Assembly (NCBI GenBank): GCA_001466705.2
Contig: LATX02000211.1
Coordinates: 1,860,001 to 1,924,000 of the forward strand
Direction: 5' to 3'
Length of the DNA: 64,000 bases
Source: Moniliophthora roreri
Lineage: Eukaryota > Basidiomycota > Agaricomycetes > Agaricales > Marasmiaceae
A model generated the notes under the pieces. The model saw only the letters and a program-made list of their open reading frames with translations. It was not told the DNA's origin and ran no database searches. The position numbers and the translations under genes were made by a program. Positions 45,198-55,782 of the stretch are shown piece after piece; the first letter of the stretch is position 1; each line of letters opens with the position of its first letter.

Positions 45198-47456
45198 TTA
45201 ATGATGGAAAAGACCCGGCTTCTCGTTGATAAAATCAATCTGATCGGCGCGATAAGTGTCCGGGATAAGCACAGTATCATTGCCGTTGAGCTGAATGATA
45301 ATCTGACACGCCATTATTAGATGCAGTCGAGGAGCTGATTGCAACAGACGCGCACCTCGTCGGACTCGGGTTTATATTCCCTCCAAATCGGGCCTATTCA
45401 TGGTGCACTTGGCATCAGAATTTTCAAATTTCGAGAGAAAGGCTTACGATCTATTCCTTTACCGTCGTTCGGGTTCAAAGACGTAGCAAACGAAACCCAA
45501 TATTCGATGATAGTCTGGCTTATCTTAATATCTGATGCCGATGAATCCGATGGTATGGTGCCGTAGACGTAGCTGACTAGAGAAGAATGGCTGACTAGAA
45601 TCCGTTTTGACTATAGCTCGTGCAATTTGCGGCAAGAGATTGAAACACACCACCGAGGTAGCTAGCATTTCCATTATCTTGAGGCTGCGTAAACTCATAC
45701 CCATACGCCTGTACACCAGCGCTCGTGGCGGTGTTTATCCATAAGCGTCTGAGGGATTGAAAGTTTAAGTCCCCGACTAGTGTCAAATTCTGATCAGGTG
45801 ATCTTTCAAAAACAAAATGCTAGGAAGACTCACACAAAGCAGCAAACCTTTTAAACCCAGGATCTAGCCCAAACGTCTCGTTCCCTGTTCCAAACGGACT
45901 ACCCAAGGCGGGAACATCAGGATATAGCTGAACCAACTTATCCGCTGCGCTAGACAAGTTTGCAAGGGTATAAGGCGGGAGAGGTGGTGCGTAGATCGCA
46001 AGTATGAATTGCTTCATAGAAGCATCGGTGAACGGCAGGCCGGTCGGTGGGACGAATGACGTTCCTGACGGTTCTCATTTAATACGCAGTAAAAAAGGTG
46101 CTGTAAAATCACCTTCGTCAAGCTCGGTGCCTGCAATAAACGGCATCCTCGCAAACCGTCCTGCCTTATACAAGTTTGAGGGAAGATCAGGAAGGAAGCC
46201 TTGTGGACCATCAAGAACCGGTGCCCATTGGCCTATGCCGTTGTTGTCCGTCACAGCTGCCATGGCTTGAATCAGTGACTCAGAGGTAACATTCGCGCTT
46301 TGCAAGCAGTCGAAGCTCGAGTTAGTGGACGAGGCACATTCAGGAATGTTAGAAACAAATTTGTCCCAATCGGCCTGTCGGTATTGAGGTGGAAAAATTG
46401 GTGAGGTCGCTTGGTATCCGGATTGGAATATCTATAATCAGTGATGGTCAGTCAAAACTTTTCGGGGAGGGGAGGTACTGGAGCTTACCGCAGCTCTAGC
46501 TAAATTCGCAAAATCCGGATTCAGATACTGAATTGAGGTCATGATGGACCCTGCACTGTGGCCGAACACAGTTACCTGAGAACACAAGGATTTACACTTT
46601 AAACGCCACTCAGGCTAGTGAGTCGGTGACTGACCTTGTCAGGATCCCCACCAAACACCCGCACATTGCTCTTCACCCAGTCCAACGCGACATGTTGATC
46701 CTCTAGCCCAAGGTTCAACGCACCTTTATCCGCGGCTTCCTGACCTTGTGGAAACCCGAGAGGACCGAGTCGATAGTTGAAATTGATGTAGATAACAGGT
46801 GTTCCCTGTCATTGAGTGGTATAAATGTGACGCAGTAAAGGAGAACTGAGGGACTCACGCGTCGAACACTCTGCTCGACAATTACACTCCCGTTATGTTG
46901 TGCTCCGGTGCCAGAATGAAAGCCGCCGCCATATGTCCTACTAAACGGGTGAGAAAGGGGCAAGTAGATCGAATTCAAAAGGGAAGCATACCAAAACATT
47001 ACAGGTAACGACGCGTTTTCCGGCAAGTTGGACGGACGGACGATATTTATCGTCAAACAATCTTCGGAAACCCGAGATGCAGGGAGATTCTTCATGAAAA
47101 CATTCTCAGCGTCAGGAAGGGATAATACAAGTAATGGATACCCACGATCTGCAAGCACGCAGGACCGAAGTTACTTGCGTCAAATATCCCAGTCATGGTA
47201 TCGATGCTTGATTTTAGCACAGGTGGTTGTAATCGACGATACTCTGCGTATGGAATGCCTTATTAAAGATGAGGTATAATCAGATAAAGATCGTAGTGTT
47301 AAAGGGGAGGGACAAACCACCAAAAAAATCCTGCTGAAATGAAGGTATATCCCTGCCTAACAGAATGGTATCTCCAAGCTGGACTTGAGGGGTGGCAGCG
47401 GCAAGTGCTGGCAGGGGGATTAGCAGAGAAAACAAAAAAGAGAGGGAAGGCGTCAT
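45198..47456 (-). CDS. Secreted type-B carboxylesterase/lipase
   Basis: Extracellular serine esterase (alpha/beta hydrolase). The ATG at 47456 opens a signal peptide (MTPSLSFLFSLLIPLPALAA). Across about ten introns the family blocks appear in order: SRVSEDCLTINIVRPSN (EDCL motif); TYGGGFHSGTG (oxyanion loop); YINFNYRLGPLGFP; LEDQHVALDWVKSNVRVFGG; and VTVFGHSAGS with the nucleophile Ser. After IFQSGYQATSPIFPPQYR come AGTELDEG and a late exon pair that joins into GVSHSSLVSYVYGTIPS, supplying the His. The end is LNGNDTVLIPDTYRADQIDF and a stop at 45198-45200. No frame break was found. Its strand is opposite to the surrounding F-box genes. The natural substrate is not predictable. Confidence 0.89.
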
Positions 47457-47510
47457 CGCGATGGCGGTAAGAGAAAAATCAAGGTAAAGAAAGAACCGTG
47501 TTCGCTGTAG

Positions 47511-47517
47511 CTTTATA
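47511..47517 (-). promoter_or_regulatory. TATA-box-like element of the carboxylesterase
   Basis: TATAAAG on the minus strand lies about 57 bp upstream of the esterase ATG at 47456. Inferred from spacing. Confidence 0.4.
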
Positions 47518-48178
47518 CCCTCGCAACCCGCAAGACGAAGAGCTGACGGAGAGTCAATGTAATGACTGTACACCGACGGTCCCGGCGGATGATGCTATAG
47601 GGAGATGATACCGTCGGATTGTGGACTTTGCACAGAAATCTATGCGTTTTGCAGAATGGGTATATAGTAGTGTCTATGAGGGTGTCTAGCCTCGAAATGG
47701 CCTCCCCAGTGCCTAAGCGGTCGTCGATATACGTTTGAATCCGAGATTAATATTAGGACGAACATGAGAATTGGGGGATTGCGTTATTTTTAAGAATCTT
47801 CTGATTCGCTTTGAGGAGGCCACGTTCTGCAGTTCTCACCTAGCTAGATGGGCTGTCATGTTGTGAAGACCATAAATCGCGGAGCTTGAAGATTCCTGCA
47901 TCGATGAAGGAAGAATTCTTCATTGACTAGGCGCGAAAGACTGTTCCTGGAAGTAGCTTTGGGTCAAGAAGAGTGTGACTCCAGGTAATATGGGTATGCA
48001 CATCTTTCTCTTGAACTCCCACATTGCTCACCGAGTCTTTTCCGAAAAAGGAGAACACGACGCGATACACAATCGGTACTAGGAGATGAAAAGTGGAGGG
48101 TGAACTACTCTGAGTGTGTATACACTTTTTTTTTTTGCGATTTTTTATCACGAACAAATTCAGCAGACTCACGACGAA
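47518..48178. other. Divergent interval between the carboxylesterase and the broken F-box gene
   Basis: No gene is supported. An open extension of the F-box frame to 48116 starts with a Phe-rich translation of a T run and is taken as leader. Confidence 0.4.
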
Positions 48179-49726
48179 ATGGAAATATTATCTCCCTCCT
48201 CTGGTGCAGAGAATCTTACAAAGAACAATGAATTACCTTCTTTTGTTGACGAGTCAGTCTATCGACACGAGCTCTCAGTAGTCAGTTGTCGTCTCGCCCA
48301 AATCAGATCCGAAATTTCCGAAGAGTCCGAGGCAGAGGAGAAGATTCAAGCTCTGCGCGAGGAGGAGACACGTCTAAGCGGATATGCACAGACATACAGA
48401 TCCATTTTGCACCCAATGCGCTACCTCCCAGACGAGATCTTGCACGAGATATTTCTGGCTTGCCTTGAAGAGCTTAGGGAGATGGCTCTGGAATCGAGGT
48501 ATTTTCCCGGTTCTCTAGGTCTAAATCTACCACCGTGGACCTTGGGTCGAGTCTGTCGTCGCTGGCGGCGAGTGACCCTGTGTCATCCATCTTTGTGGAC
48601 TATTCTGTCCTTGATATTGCCAAATCCCCATTCCCCGACTCACGAAATCAACGAAGAGGCCGTTCGGCTAGCCTCACGGCTACGTCGATCAGGTGCTCTA
48701 CTTATCGATGTTGTGATGGTAGCACCCCATTCCATAGGTCAAAACGACCCCCTGTTATCCATTCTATGCTCCCATTCTGCCAGGTGGGCAAGTCTCCGGC
48801 TTCGGTTCAACTCCGACAACCAACTTGCCCTGTTTCAGAATATGTCGATGGCCAAAGCAGACATGCCTGCTTTGCATTCCCTGTTCCTCACGACTCCAGG
48901 GGAGGAACGGCTCCACAACGTAATAGACGTTTTCGAATGTGCTCCAAGACTGCGACATCTCCACGTTGGTTATGCAAAGGAAAATCTGCACTCGGCACTC
49001 AAAATTCCATGGGCTCAAATCACGCGATTTTGTGGCTTTGTTTCTGGCTACAACGTAAGCACGAAAGATTGTGAATATCTTTCTCAAATGCCCGGTATTA
49101 CACATCTCTCCGATGTGCTCTATGGTTGCAGGCCTGGTCCTGAAATCCATCTGGCTCAGTTACAAAGCCTGAGCCTCGCTCCAAGACGTTGTCCATTAGA
49201 ACCTGCATAACCTCCCGTCGTTTTATTGGATCGTATCCGGACAGGGAATTGGTTCCGCGAAATGCGAATTCACACAGAATCGGTGACCGAGTCTCTCCCA
49301 CAATTCCTAGCTCACGCGGGGTCCACGCTCCAAGTCTTGTATTTGAACAGTGATTGCGTTCACGATCCTGCTCAAATACTACCATACGTTCCCAATGTGA
49401 CCAGTCTTTCCATATTCACGGCTACGAATAAATGGATTCGGATTCTGTCAGAGTACGACAGTTCGAACACGAGGCCACGGTTTCTCCCTCAGTTGCGTTC
49501 CTTTGGGCTTTATGGAGAGCTCCATACCAACAGGAACGTCCTTTTAGAAATGGTTTCGGCTAGGCTGAGCGTTACACCGCATGCTTTACACAAGCTGTGT
49601 ATCCCAAAGGACACCATACTTACTCGGAGAATCCATGAATACGTGGAAACAATCCGGACTTGGGGACTCGAGATCGAGGTTTCTCCTGATGAATGGTATG
49701 ATTGGTTTCCACAGTTCGAGTATTAG
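48179..49726 (+). pseudogene. F-box gene interrupted by one in-frame TAA
   Basis: The frame from the ATG at 48179 (MEILSPSSGAENLTK) carries the coiled coil (SEAEEKIQALREEE), ILHPMRYLPDEILHEIFLAC, PPWTLGRVCRRWRRVTLCHP, SLWTIL and leucine-rich repeats, and stops at TAA 49208-49210 after RCPLEPA. Without any shift the same frame then continues VVLLDRIRTGNWFREMRIHT through LHKLCIPKDTILTRRIHEYV and GLEIEVSPDEWYDWF to a normal stop at 49724-49726. In the paralog at 43266 the matching place reads on through SPTVLDRIQPGN. No splice sites would remove the TAA. So this is either a very recently inactivated gene, a truncated 343-residue protein that keeps the F-box, or a sequencing error. Confidence 0.8.
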
Positions 49727-50524
49727 CGTCACTGGTGCCGCCCTATAATAGATGCTAAAGTATTCCAATGTGCTCTGGTGGTACGGATATGAGACAAGTG
49801 GTCATCTTGCTTACCAACATCACAGTACGTTGATGCTAGAACTCTGACTGTCCAGAGGGCAGGTTTTGAGGAGCATGAAGACTGATGTCGCATGAGCTGT
49901 CCACGATTGTGCACTACTCAGTAGCTATGATCGAACTGTGACATGTACAGTACAGTGTATAGCTTGTTGCAATTGAACCCCGCTATTATTCCTTACCACT
50001 GTCGCATACAAAGGAACGAAATCAAAACACCCGCGGGCCAACAGGCCTTATGATGAGCTTGTTTCTCATCGCCACATACCCTGGCAAGTCAGTCATCCAA
50101 TGTCAATCGTCATCTCCTACTCTATGTAGTATGATACTCTGCGAGACCAGGTAGTAGCCACTTATGGATTCTACGTTGGAAGGGTGGCAATAGTATTGGG
50201 ACTGGAAGAGAGCATGTACGGAGAAATCGATTGACCGCCGAGAAGTACATGACATGGGAGATACTTAGACATCGTGACGCGCATCCTTCCCCAACAATAT
50301 GATTGCTCGCTTCTAAATCCCGGTGCAATGTCCTGTTCCGACAGATGGTACTTTACACCCAGTGGAACTAGAGCCCTATCTTGGGGGTACCATTGCCGGA
50401 ATAGCTAACCACTGGGCTCATTTTCCTTGGCAATAAGCGTCGGCTCACGCCCTGAATCATAGTCTTCCTCAGTATGCCCTCCGAAAACGAGAAACCTCTC
50501 CATACGTCTCCCCTAGCCCACAAC
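49727..50524. other. Interval downstream of the broken F-box gene
   Basis: About 800 bp with no supported gene. It holds the 3' regions of the F-box gene and of NCS6, which converge here. Confidence 0.4.
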
Positions 50525-51818
50525 CTACGACCCGACCTCTACCTCCATCGCCGGCCCGGGTCCATTCGTCGCCGGATTTCTCTTATAGAACGGTATCGTC
50601 CTCAAATTGTCTGGTGCAGGCCCCTCCGCGTCCAGTTTCTTTCTCGCTCTGTCCGTCTGTTTAAGACGTGAGTCGAGTACCCAGACAACAAGAAAGTAAG
50701 GAACGTACGATCCCAGACCCCGCCATGCCTCTCTCCAACCCCTCAAGCAACGTACATGCTTTACATAAATCATTGGACGACATGTATCCGCATCTCTTGC
50801 ACGTTTCTATGTACTTTGTTAGCCCTACTGTTCACAGGATCGGGGAAAGAAAAGGAAGGACGCACGCTGCACCTTCATCCCCTCCCTAACCTCCTCCCTG
50901 ACTTCAAACGCTTCTCCAGAATGTATAATATCAATAATCGCACTCGGTCTTGCAGCTTCGAGGTCTTTCAAGAATGTCCGTGCGTGTCCACGGTAAGCAT
51001 CGGGAGAGTAGATGCATTCGGTGGAGAAGTAGTCGAGTCGTTTGAAGTATGCGTACATGACAATTTCCTTCTCATACGCATACTTGAACGGCTTTGATCT
51101 TTTAATCGTATCCTCTCCTTGTGTTACTATAGACGTACACCGGCCTAGACGGGCAATATCTCCTCTCATGACTGTATTCAAAAATGTGAGCAATGCACAT
51201 CGGAATAGAGTAAACGCACTATTCATCAACACAGTCTCTGCAATATCATCCGCATTATGCCCTGTTACAATATGATCTACATCCAACATTGCCGCTCCTC
51301 TATCCAACGCCTGTCTCCTAAAAACGCCACAAAAGGTACAATTGTTCTTTCTTCCAATCTGGTTGACGATCGCGTCCATAGTCCAGCCGTAAAGTTCATC
51401 ATAGGAAAGGATCTTGAGAGGGAGGTTGTATTGTTGTTGGTTGCGTTTGACAGTTTCGAGAGAGTCGTCTCGGTAACCCGTGATACCTTCATCGATGGAT
51501 AAAAGGAAGAGGTTGAGGCCGTAGTTGTATCGGTCGTTGAGGGTTTTGAGGACGTATGCTAGGACTGTTGAATCTGCATTGTCCTCGTCAGTAGCTATCC
51601 CTTTTGGTGGACAAGACCGTGCGTTACATACCTTTTCCACCAGACGCACCGATTGCAACTCTATCTCCAGGTTTGAATAACCCCGCACGAGTAATGGTGT
51701 TGTGTACCTCGGTTTCGAAAACGTAAAAGAAACATTCTTTGCAGATTTGTTGACCGGTTTTGGGTCGTTTGAGGATGGCTTTGGATTTTGAGCAGAGGGC
51801 ACAGAGTTTGGGTGCCAT
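50525..51818 (-). CDS. NCS6: Cytoplasmic tRNA 2-thiolation protein 1 (NCS6/CTU1)
   Basis: With NCS2/CTU2 it adds sulfur to wobble uridine 34 of tRNA Lys, Glu and Gln, taking sulfur from Urm1. The start at 51818 gives [19 protein letters not shown] with the N-terminal Cys pairs (CALC, CKEC). After [12 protein letters not shown] an intron joins to [15 protein letters not shown], making the ATP-binding SGGKDS loop. Next are [36 protein letters not shown] (catalytic Cys pair) and [18 protein letters not shown]. An intron then leads into [11 protein letters not shown] and [22 protein letters not shown]-terminal zinc module [16 protein letters not shown] and LEGLERG precede a last exon ending AMEVEVGS. 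All functional residues are visible. It lies 200 bp downstream of PEX13 on the same strand. Confidence 0.95.
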
Positions 51819-52019
51819 GGGTGGTGGTGGGTGTCGTAGAGACGATGAAAATTCGCAATCACACTCATCATGACTCGTAATGAGGCGCTGTGGCCGAAAA
51901 TTTTTAAAGCTAGGGATAACTACACAACATATGTATACTAAGTAAGCTGGTATGCACACAGGACAAACCACAATGAAGAAAGTAATATAACAAGAGTATA
52001 ACACCCATAATCCAACCAC

Positions 52020-53204
52020 CTACTCGACCGTCTTTGCAGGCGGTGGAGTCTTTCTCTGCAACACCTCAACCCATTTCTTGGGGAACCAACCTTCTCTCCC
52101 GTCTCTTGTCCTTCCTTTCCACCACTCTGCATCCTCAACCTCAATCCGTGGATCAACTTCATGTCCCAATCTAGGATCAAACTTGCCCATAATCGCCACA
52201 ATCTCGTTTTCCTTGAGCGATAGCTCTGACTGATTGGACGCAGTGAAGGGATAGAGCGCTCGAGCAAAGGTTAATGAGGACGGATCGAGAGGTGGTAGTT
52301 GTCCCGGTCCACCAGGAATACCGCCGAGTTGCTGCTGCTGCTGCTGTTGAGCGCGAGCAGCCAGAGCCTTGATAAGCTTCGTCATGGCATAGGGTACCCC
52401 AAATATCGCCAGGAGGAATATAATTAACGGCTTTTTGCTCGCTTTCGGTTGAGGTACCGAAGGATGTGAGGGCCCTTGAACAGGCTTCCCATTAATAAAC
52501 CCTCTAAACTCGCTCTGCATCGCTGACTTTCCAGTAATCGTCTCCCGTATCCATCTCACCAACCCAAACAACCCCAATACACTCCCCAACGCATTCCTCA
52601 GCTGCCCAAACTGATCCACAACACCAACCATGGCGAAAAAACTCGAATGGGTAGCCATAAAAGTGCTTTCGAGCATTTGCGCGACACCACTGAATGTTTG
52701 AACGATGGAATGGAGGAGGGCGAAGGTGTGCTGGGTAGTTGCTTCGAGGGTTTGGGTTAGAGTGGGGTTATTGGGGTCCATGGGCATACCCATTCCACCG
52801 TAGCCCATTCCACCATATCCCATACCTCCGTATCCACCATATCCCATACCACCGTATCCCATACCCCCATAGCCCATTCCTCCATATCCCATTCCTCCGT
52901 ATGTGCCCATACCACCATAGGTACCTAGACCACCGTACCCTCCACTATACGCCCCAAATCGATTATACGGGGAAGAGTAGGGTGTAGAGAGTGCACTCGT
53001 CGTCGCTGTTGTAGGTGAGGTTAAAGATGAAGGACGCTCTGGGACAATGGGAGGCTGTGAGGTCGATGCTGATGCTGTAGATGTAGGCGCAGGCGCAGGG
53101 GTCGACGCCGAGGTTGCCGCTGTCGCTGGTGTTGATAACGTCGGTGCCGAAGCAGAGGCAACGACACCTCCTGTGCGCTCCCAGGGTTTTGGTGGTGAGC
53201 CCAT
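52020..53204 (-). CDS. PEX13: Peroxisomal membrane protein PEX13, 394 aa
   Basis: Docking component of the peroxisomal matrix-protein import machinery. It is a single exon. The N-terminus (MGSPPKPWERTGG) is followed by an Ala/Ser/Thr/Pro-rich stretch and, at about 85-135, a Gly-Tyr-Met repeat tract (YGGMGYGGMGYGGMG), the YG-rich region typical of PEX13. Conserved helices follow (FALLHSIVQTFSGVAQML, FGLVRWIRETITG), then a hydrophobic segment KKPLIIFLLAIFGVPYA. A short poly-Gln run precedes the C-terminal SH3 domain (FARALYPFTASNQSELSLKE, EWWKGRTRDGREGWFPKKW). The start was chosen because MGSPPKPWE is the usual fungal PEX13 beginning. Complete and probably functional. Confidence 0.95.
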   Translation of the reverse strand: MGSPPKPWERTGGVVASASAPTLSTPATAATSASTPAPAPTSTASASTSQPPIVPERPSSLTSPTTATTSALSTPYSSPYNRFGAYSGGYGGLGTYGGMGTYGGMGYGGMGYGGMGYGGMGYGGYGGMGYGGMGYGGMGMPMDPNNPTLTQTLEATTQHTFALLHSIVQTFSGVAQMLESTFMATHSSFFAMVGVVDQFGQLRNALGSVLGLFGLVRWIRETITGKSAMQSEFRGFINGKPVQGPSHPSVPQPKASKKPLIIFLLAIFGVPYAMTKLIKALAARAQQQQQQQLGGIPGGPGQLPPLDPSSLTFARALYPFTASNQSELSLKENEIVAIMGKFDPRLGHEVDPRIEVEDAEWWKGRTRDGREGWFPKKWVEVLQRKTPPPAKTVE

Positions 53205-53539
53205 GGTGTGGGTGGGGTGTGTTATGGTGGTGGTGCGGAGGTAAGCGTGAATAAGACGATGACGGGCCGGCTACCTCATTAGGCGACTTCCAAAAAAAAA
53301 AAAACAAGTTCACGCATTCAGTACTAGCCTGACATTCGAAACTACCTAAAGAACACCCTCCCAAAGTGCTTATCTAGTGAGTTATCAGCTCGGCTTGAGT
53401 TATCCGCTAATGTCATTGCTACGAAGACGGCGGAGACCTACTACTGCACACTGGAGAAATATATAATGACCAACGGCATTTACCGGTGCAGTCTATCGCC
53501 TTGTTGACAAGCCTACTACAATGCGACATAAGACTGCCT
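53205..53539. other. Interval between PEX13 and the flavin monooxygenase
   Basis: PEX13 promoter and leader next to the FMO 3' end; no gene supported. A run of A residues lies near 53291. Confidence 0.4.
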
Positions 53540-55782
53540 TTAATGATCCAAGGAAGTGGTTCTAGCTCTCCTTATCTTCCTCTCCTCTCCAAGGGAAGCT
53601 ATCTCGCCGAGGTCAATAACCTTGAACGGCCAAGTGAACCAATTCCCCCCACTTCTCATACTACGAAGACCCATATCTTCCAACAGCTCATCAGTATACT
53701 GCGGCCATCTAAAAGGGGAAGAAAAGGCTCGATTAACGGGTCAAATAAAGAACCGTAGGTATGAATGGCGCACGTCCAAAACTTGAGCCCGCTACTATAG
53801 CTCTCGTTCACCCACAACAACTGATCCGGATGCCTTCTCCTCATCCATCTTGCCTCTCTCTCCGCCTCCTTGTGAGCCTCTTCAGGCGATTTTGGTATTT
53901 TCATATCATCTTTCAAGAAGTAGGACGATATCCAGTGAGCCATCACTTCGAATGTATATCCGTTATTAGTACTGAACTAAACAGTGTCACAATCATAAGG
54001 CTTAGATTGGGTGTAGACACACTTCATGACGACTCACCACAGCACCATTGATCGCAAAATCTCCCCTCAAGATACTCTTTGCAGGAACAATACCGCGAAA
54101 GATCGAAGAGGCCCACTGTTCAGATTTCGGATGGCAAGGTGGCGGATTCGCCAACGACGTATACGGCCATTCACCACGATCATCAATAGTCGTATTCGCT
54201 GGGCTTGGTTGGTGTCTGCTGATACCCAAATCTTGGGCTTGTTGCTCTAGAGTAAGAAACAGCAAAATCAAGATTTACTTGCCCTATGACTTCAAGTTGA
54301 CTTACCATCAAAAAGATTTGTCCAAGAGCTCGTATACCCAGTAGCTAGAATAACCGCATTCGCATCGAGTTTGCCCCCATTGTTCAGCTCTAGCATCAGA
54401 CTGTCTCTAACACCGGACCTTGCGTAGCCCGTAACTCTTGCCGGTGCAATGACCTTGATTTTACCCTCGTTAACTAGATCGAAATATGAATTTGCTCGAA
54501 AGGCTCCTTCATCATTGACACGGATGGACCAGAATAGAGAGTGTGCTCGGCGTAAAGGTGAGTCTTTTGCGAGGCCCTGAGCGTCAAACTTTTTGATAGA
54601 TAAGATACTCAATGTAGAACCAGAACCAGAATAGGGCCAAGTTGACGACTTACCGAAGAAGAGGCTATTGCGTTCCATATGAATTGAGTTATTTTACCCC
54701 CGAGCCATGTAGTATGAAGGAAACGTCTAGATATCGATGAATACCCGCGTGAACAAAAAAAAAAATAACTCGACATACTCCAACCGAGTTTTAAGGTCAA
54801 TATGCCCAGCAAGAATAGGTAAAAACCTATAAAGACGTGTTAAAGCTGGCTTGTCTTCTCAAGAGAGCTCTTCGGATAGACTCGCCTGCTTCTCCTTATG
54901 AAATCTGGAAGAGGCTTCTTCGATGCAAGGATAGCATCGGTAGTCTCGAAAATGACAGTCACTTTGCGACCCGAATTGGCTAGATATGCTGACATACTGA
55001 TGGGAATGTGAGGAAAAGGCAAGGTGAAGAGCTGGAAACGGTGACATACTCCTGTGCAGATTTCCCTCCTCCGACAATGACTACATGTCCGACGTCGGGT
55101 TTTACAACATGGAGTAAATCGTCGAGATTCTGTCTGAATTGAAAGGAATGGAAAATCGGTCCCTCGAAACCCGCCTCTTTCGCTTTTGAAAAGGACAAGT
55201 ACGATGGTATGCTTGGGGAACTACATCCCTGCAATGAGGAAATATTAGAAAACTAGACACCAGTAACTTTTAGTTGACAATGACATACACCAGTGCATAA
55301 AACCACTTTTTTAAACCTCAAATTCTCCCGTATCCCATCTGCGATATTTTCAACGAGTAGACTCCACCCTTCATCGTCTCGTTGTATCTTCAACACCTCA
55401 GTTCCGAACCGTATGTGACCTCGTAGGTGGGTATCAGCAAACTTTTGCATATATTGCATCATATCGAAGCCTGCCAATCTTCCGCCAGACTGTTCGGAAA
55501 CCATCGTCATGGATGAAAAACGGAATTCGCCATACACACTGTCACAGTTCGACGCACGCAAAAAAAGTCAGTGTCCATCGCGCAAGCTGGAGGGATTATG
55601 ACTGACTTGTTTAGTGTTAATCCAGGATAAACACGTTCCTCTGACCATACGCCTCCAACCGTTGCATCTCTCGTGATAACCTGTACGGACTTGAAGCCGT
55701 CCTGGAGGAGAATTTGTGCGCTAATGAGACCTGCAGCACCTGAACCAATGATGGCTACAGGCTCTTCACGGGGGTCGGCCAT
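53540..55782 (-). CDS. Flavin-containing monooxygenase
   Basis: FAD- and NADPH-dependent monooxygenase of the FMO type; substrate unknown. The ATG at 55782 starts MADPREEPVAIIGSGAAGLI, holding the FAD-binding GxGxxG. VIVGGGKSAQE near 55100 is the second Rossmann loop for NADPH. Other exons read VGGVWSEERVYPGLTLNK, FDMMQYMQKFADTHLRGHI, IFHSFQFRQNLDDLL, SAYLANSGRKVTVIF, SPLRRAHSLFWSIRVND and NAVILATGYTSSWTNLFDG (the ATG motif near the C-terminal part). They continue with EWPYTSLANPPPCHP, MAHWISSYFLKDDMKIPKSP and WPQYTDELLEDMGLRSMRSG, and end TTSLDH with the stop at 53540-53542. About nine introns. Both nucleotide-binding motifs are intact. Confidence 0.87.

Noticed and set aside
48116..48178. 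Upstream extension of the broken F-box gene
   Set aside because: The extra residues translate a T-rich leader (Phe-rich) and do not match the paralog, which starts at the equivalent of 48179.
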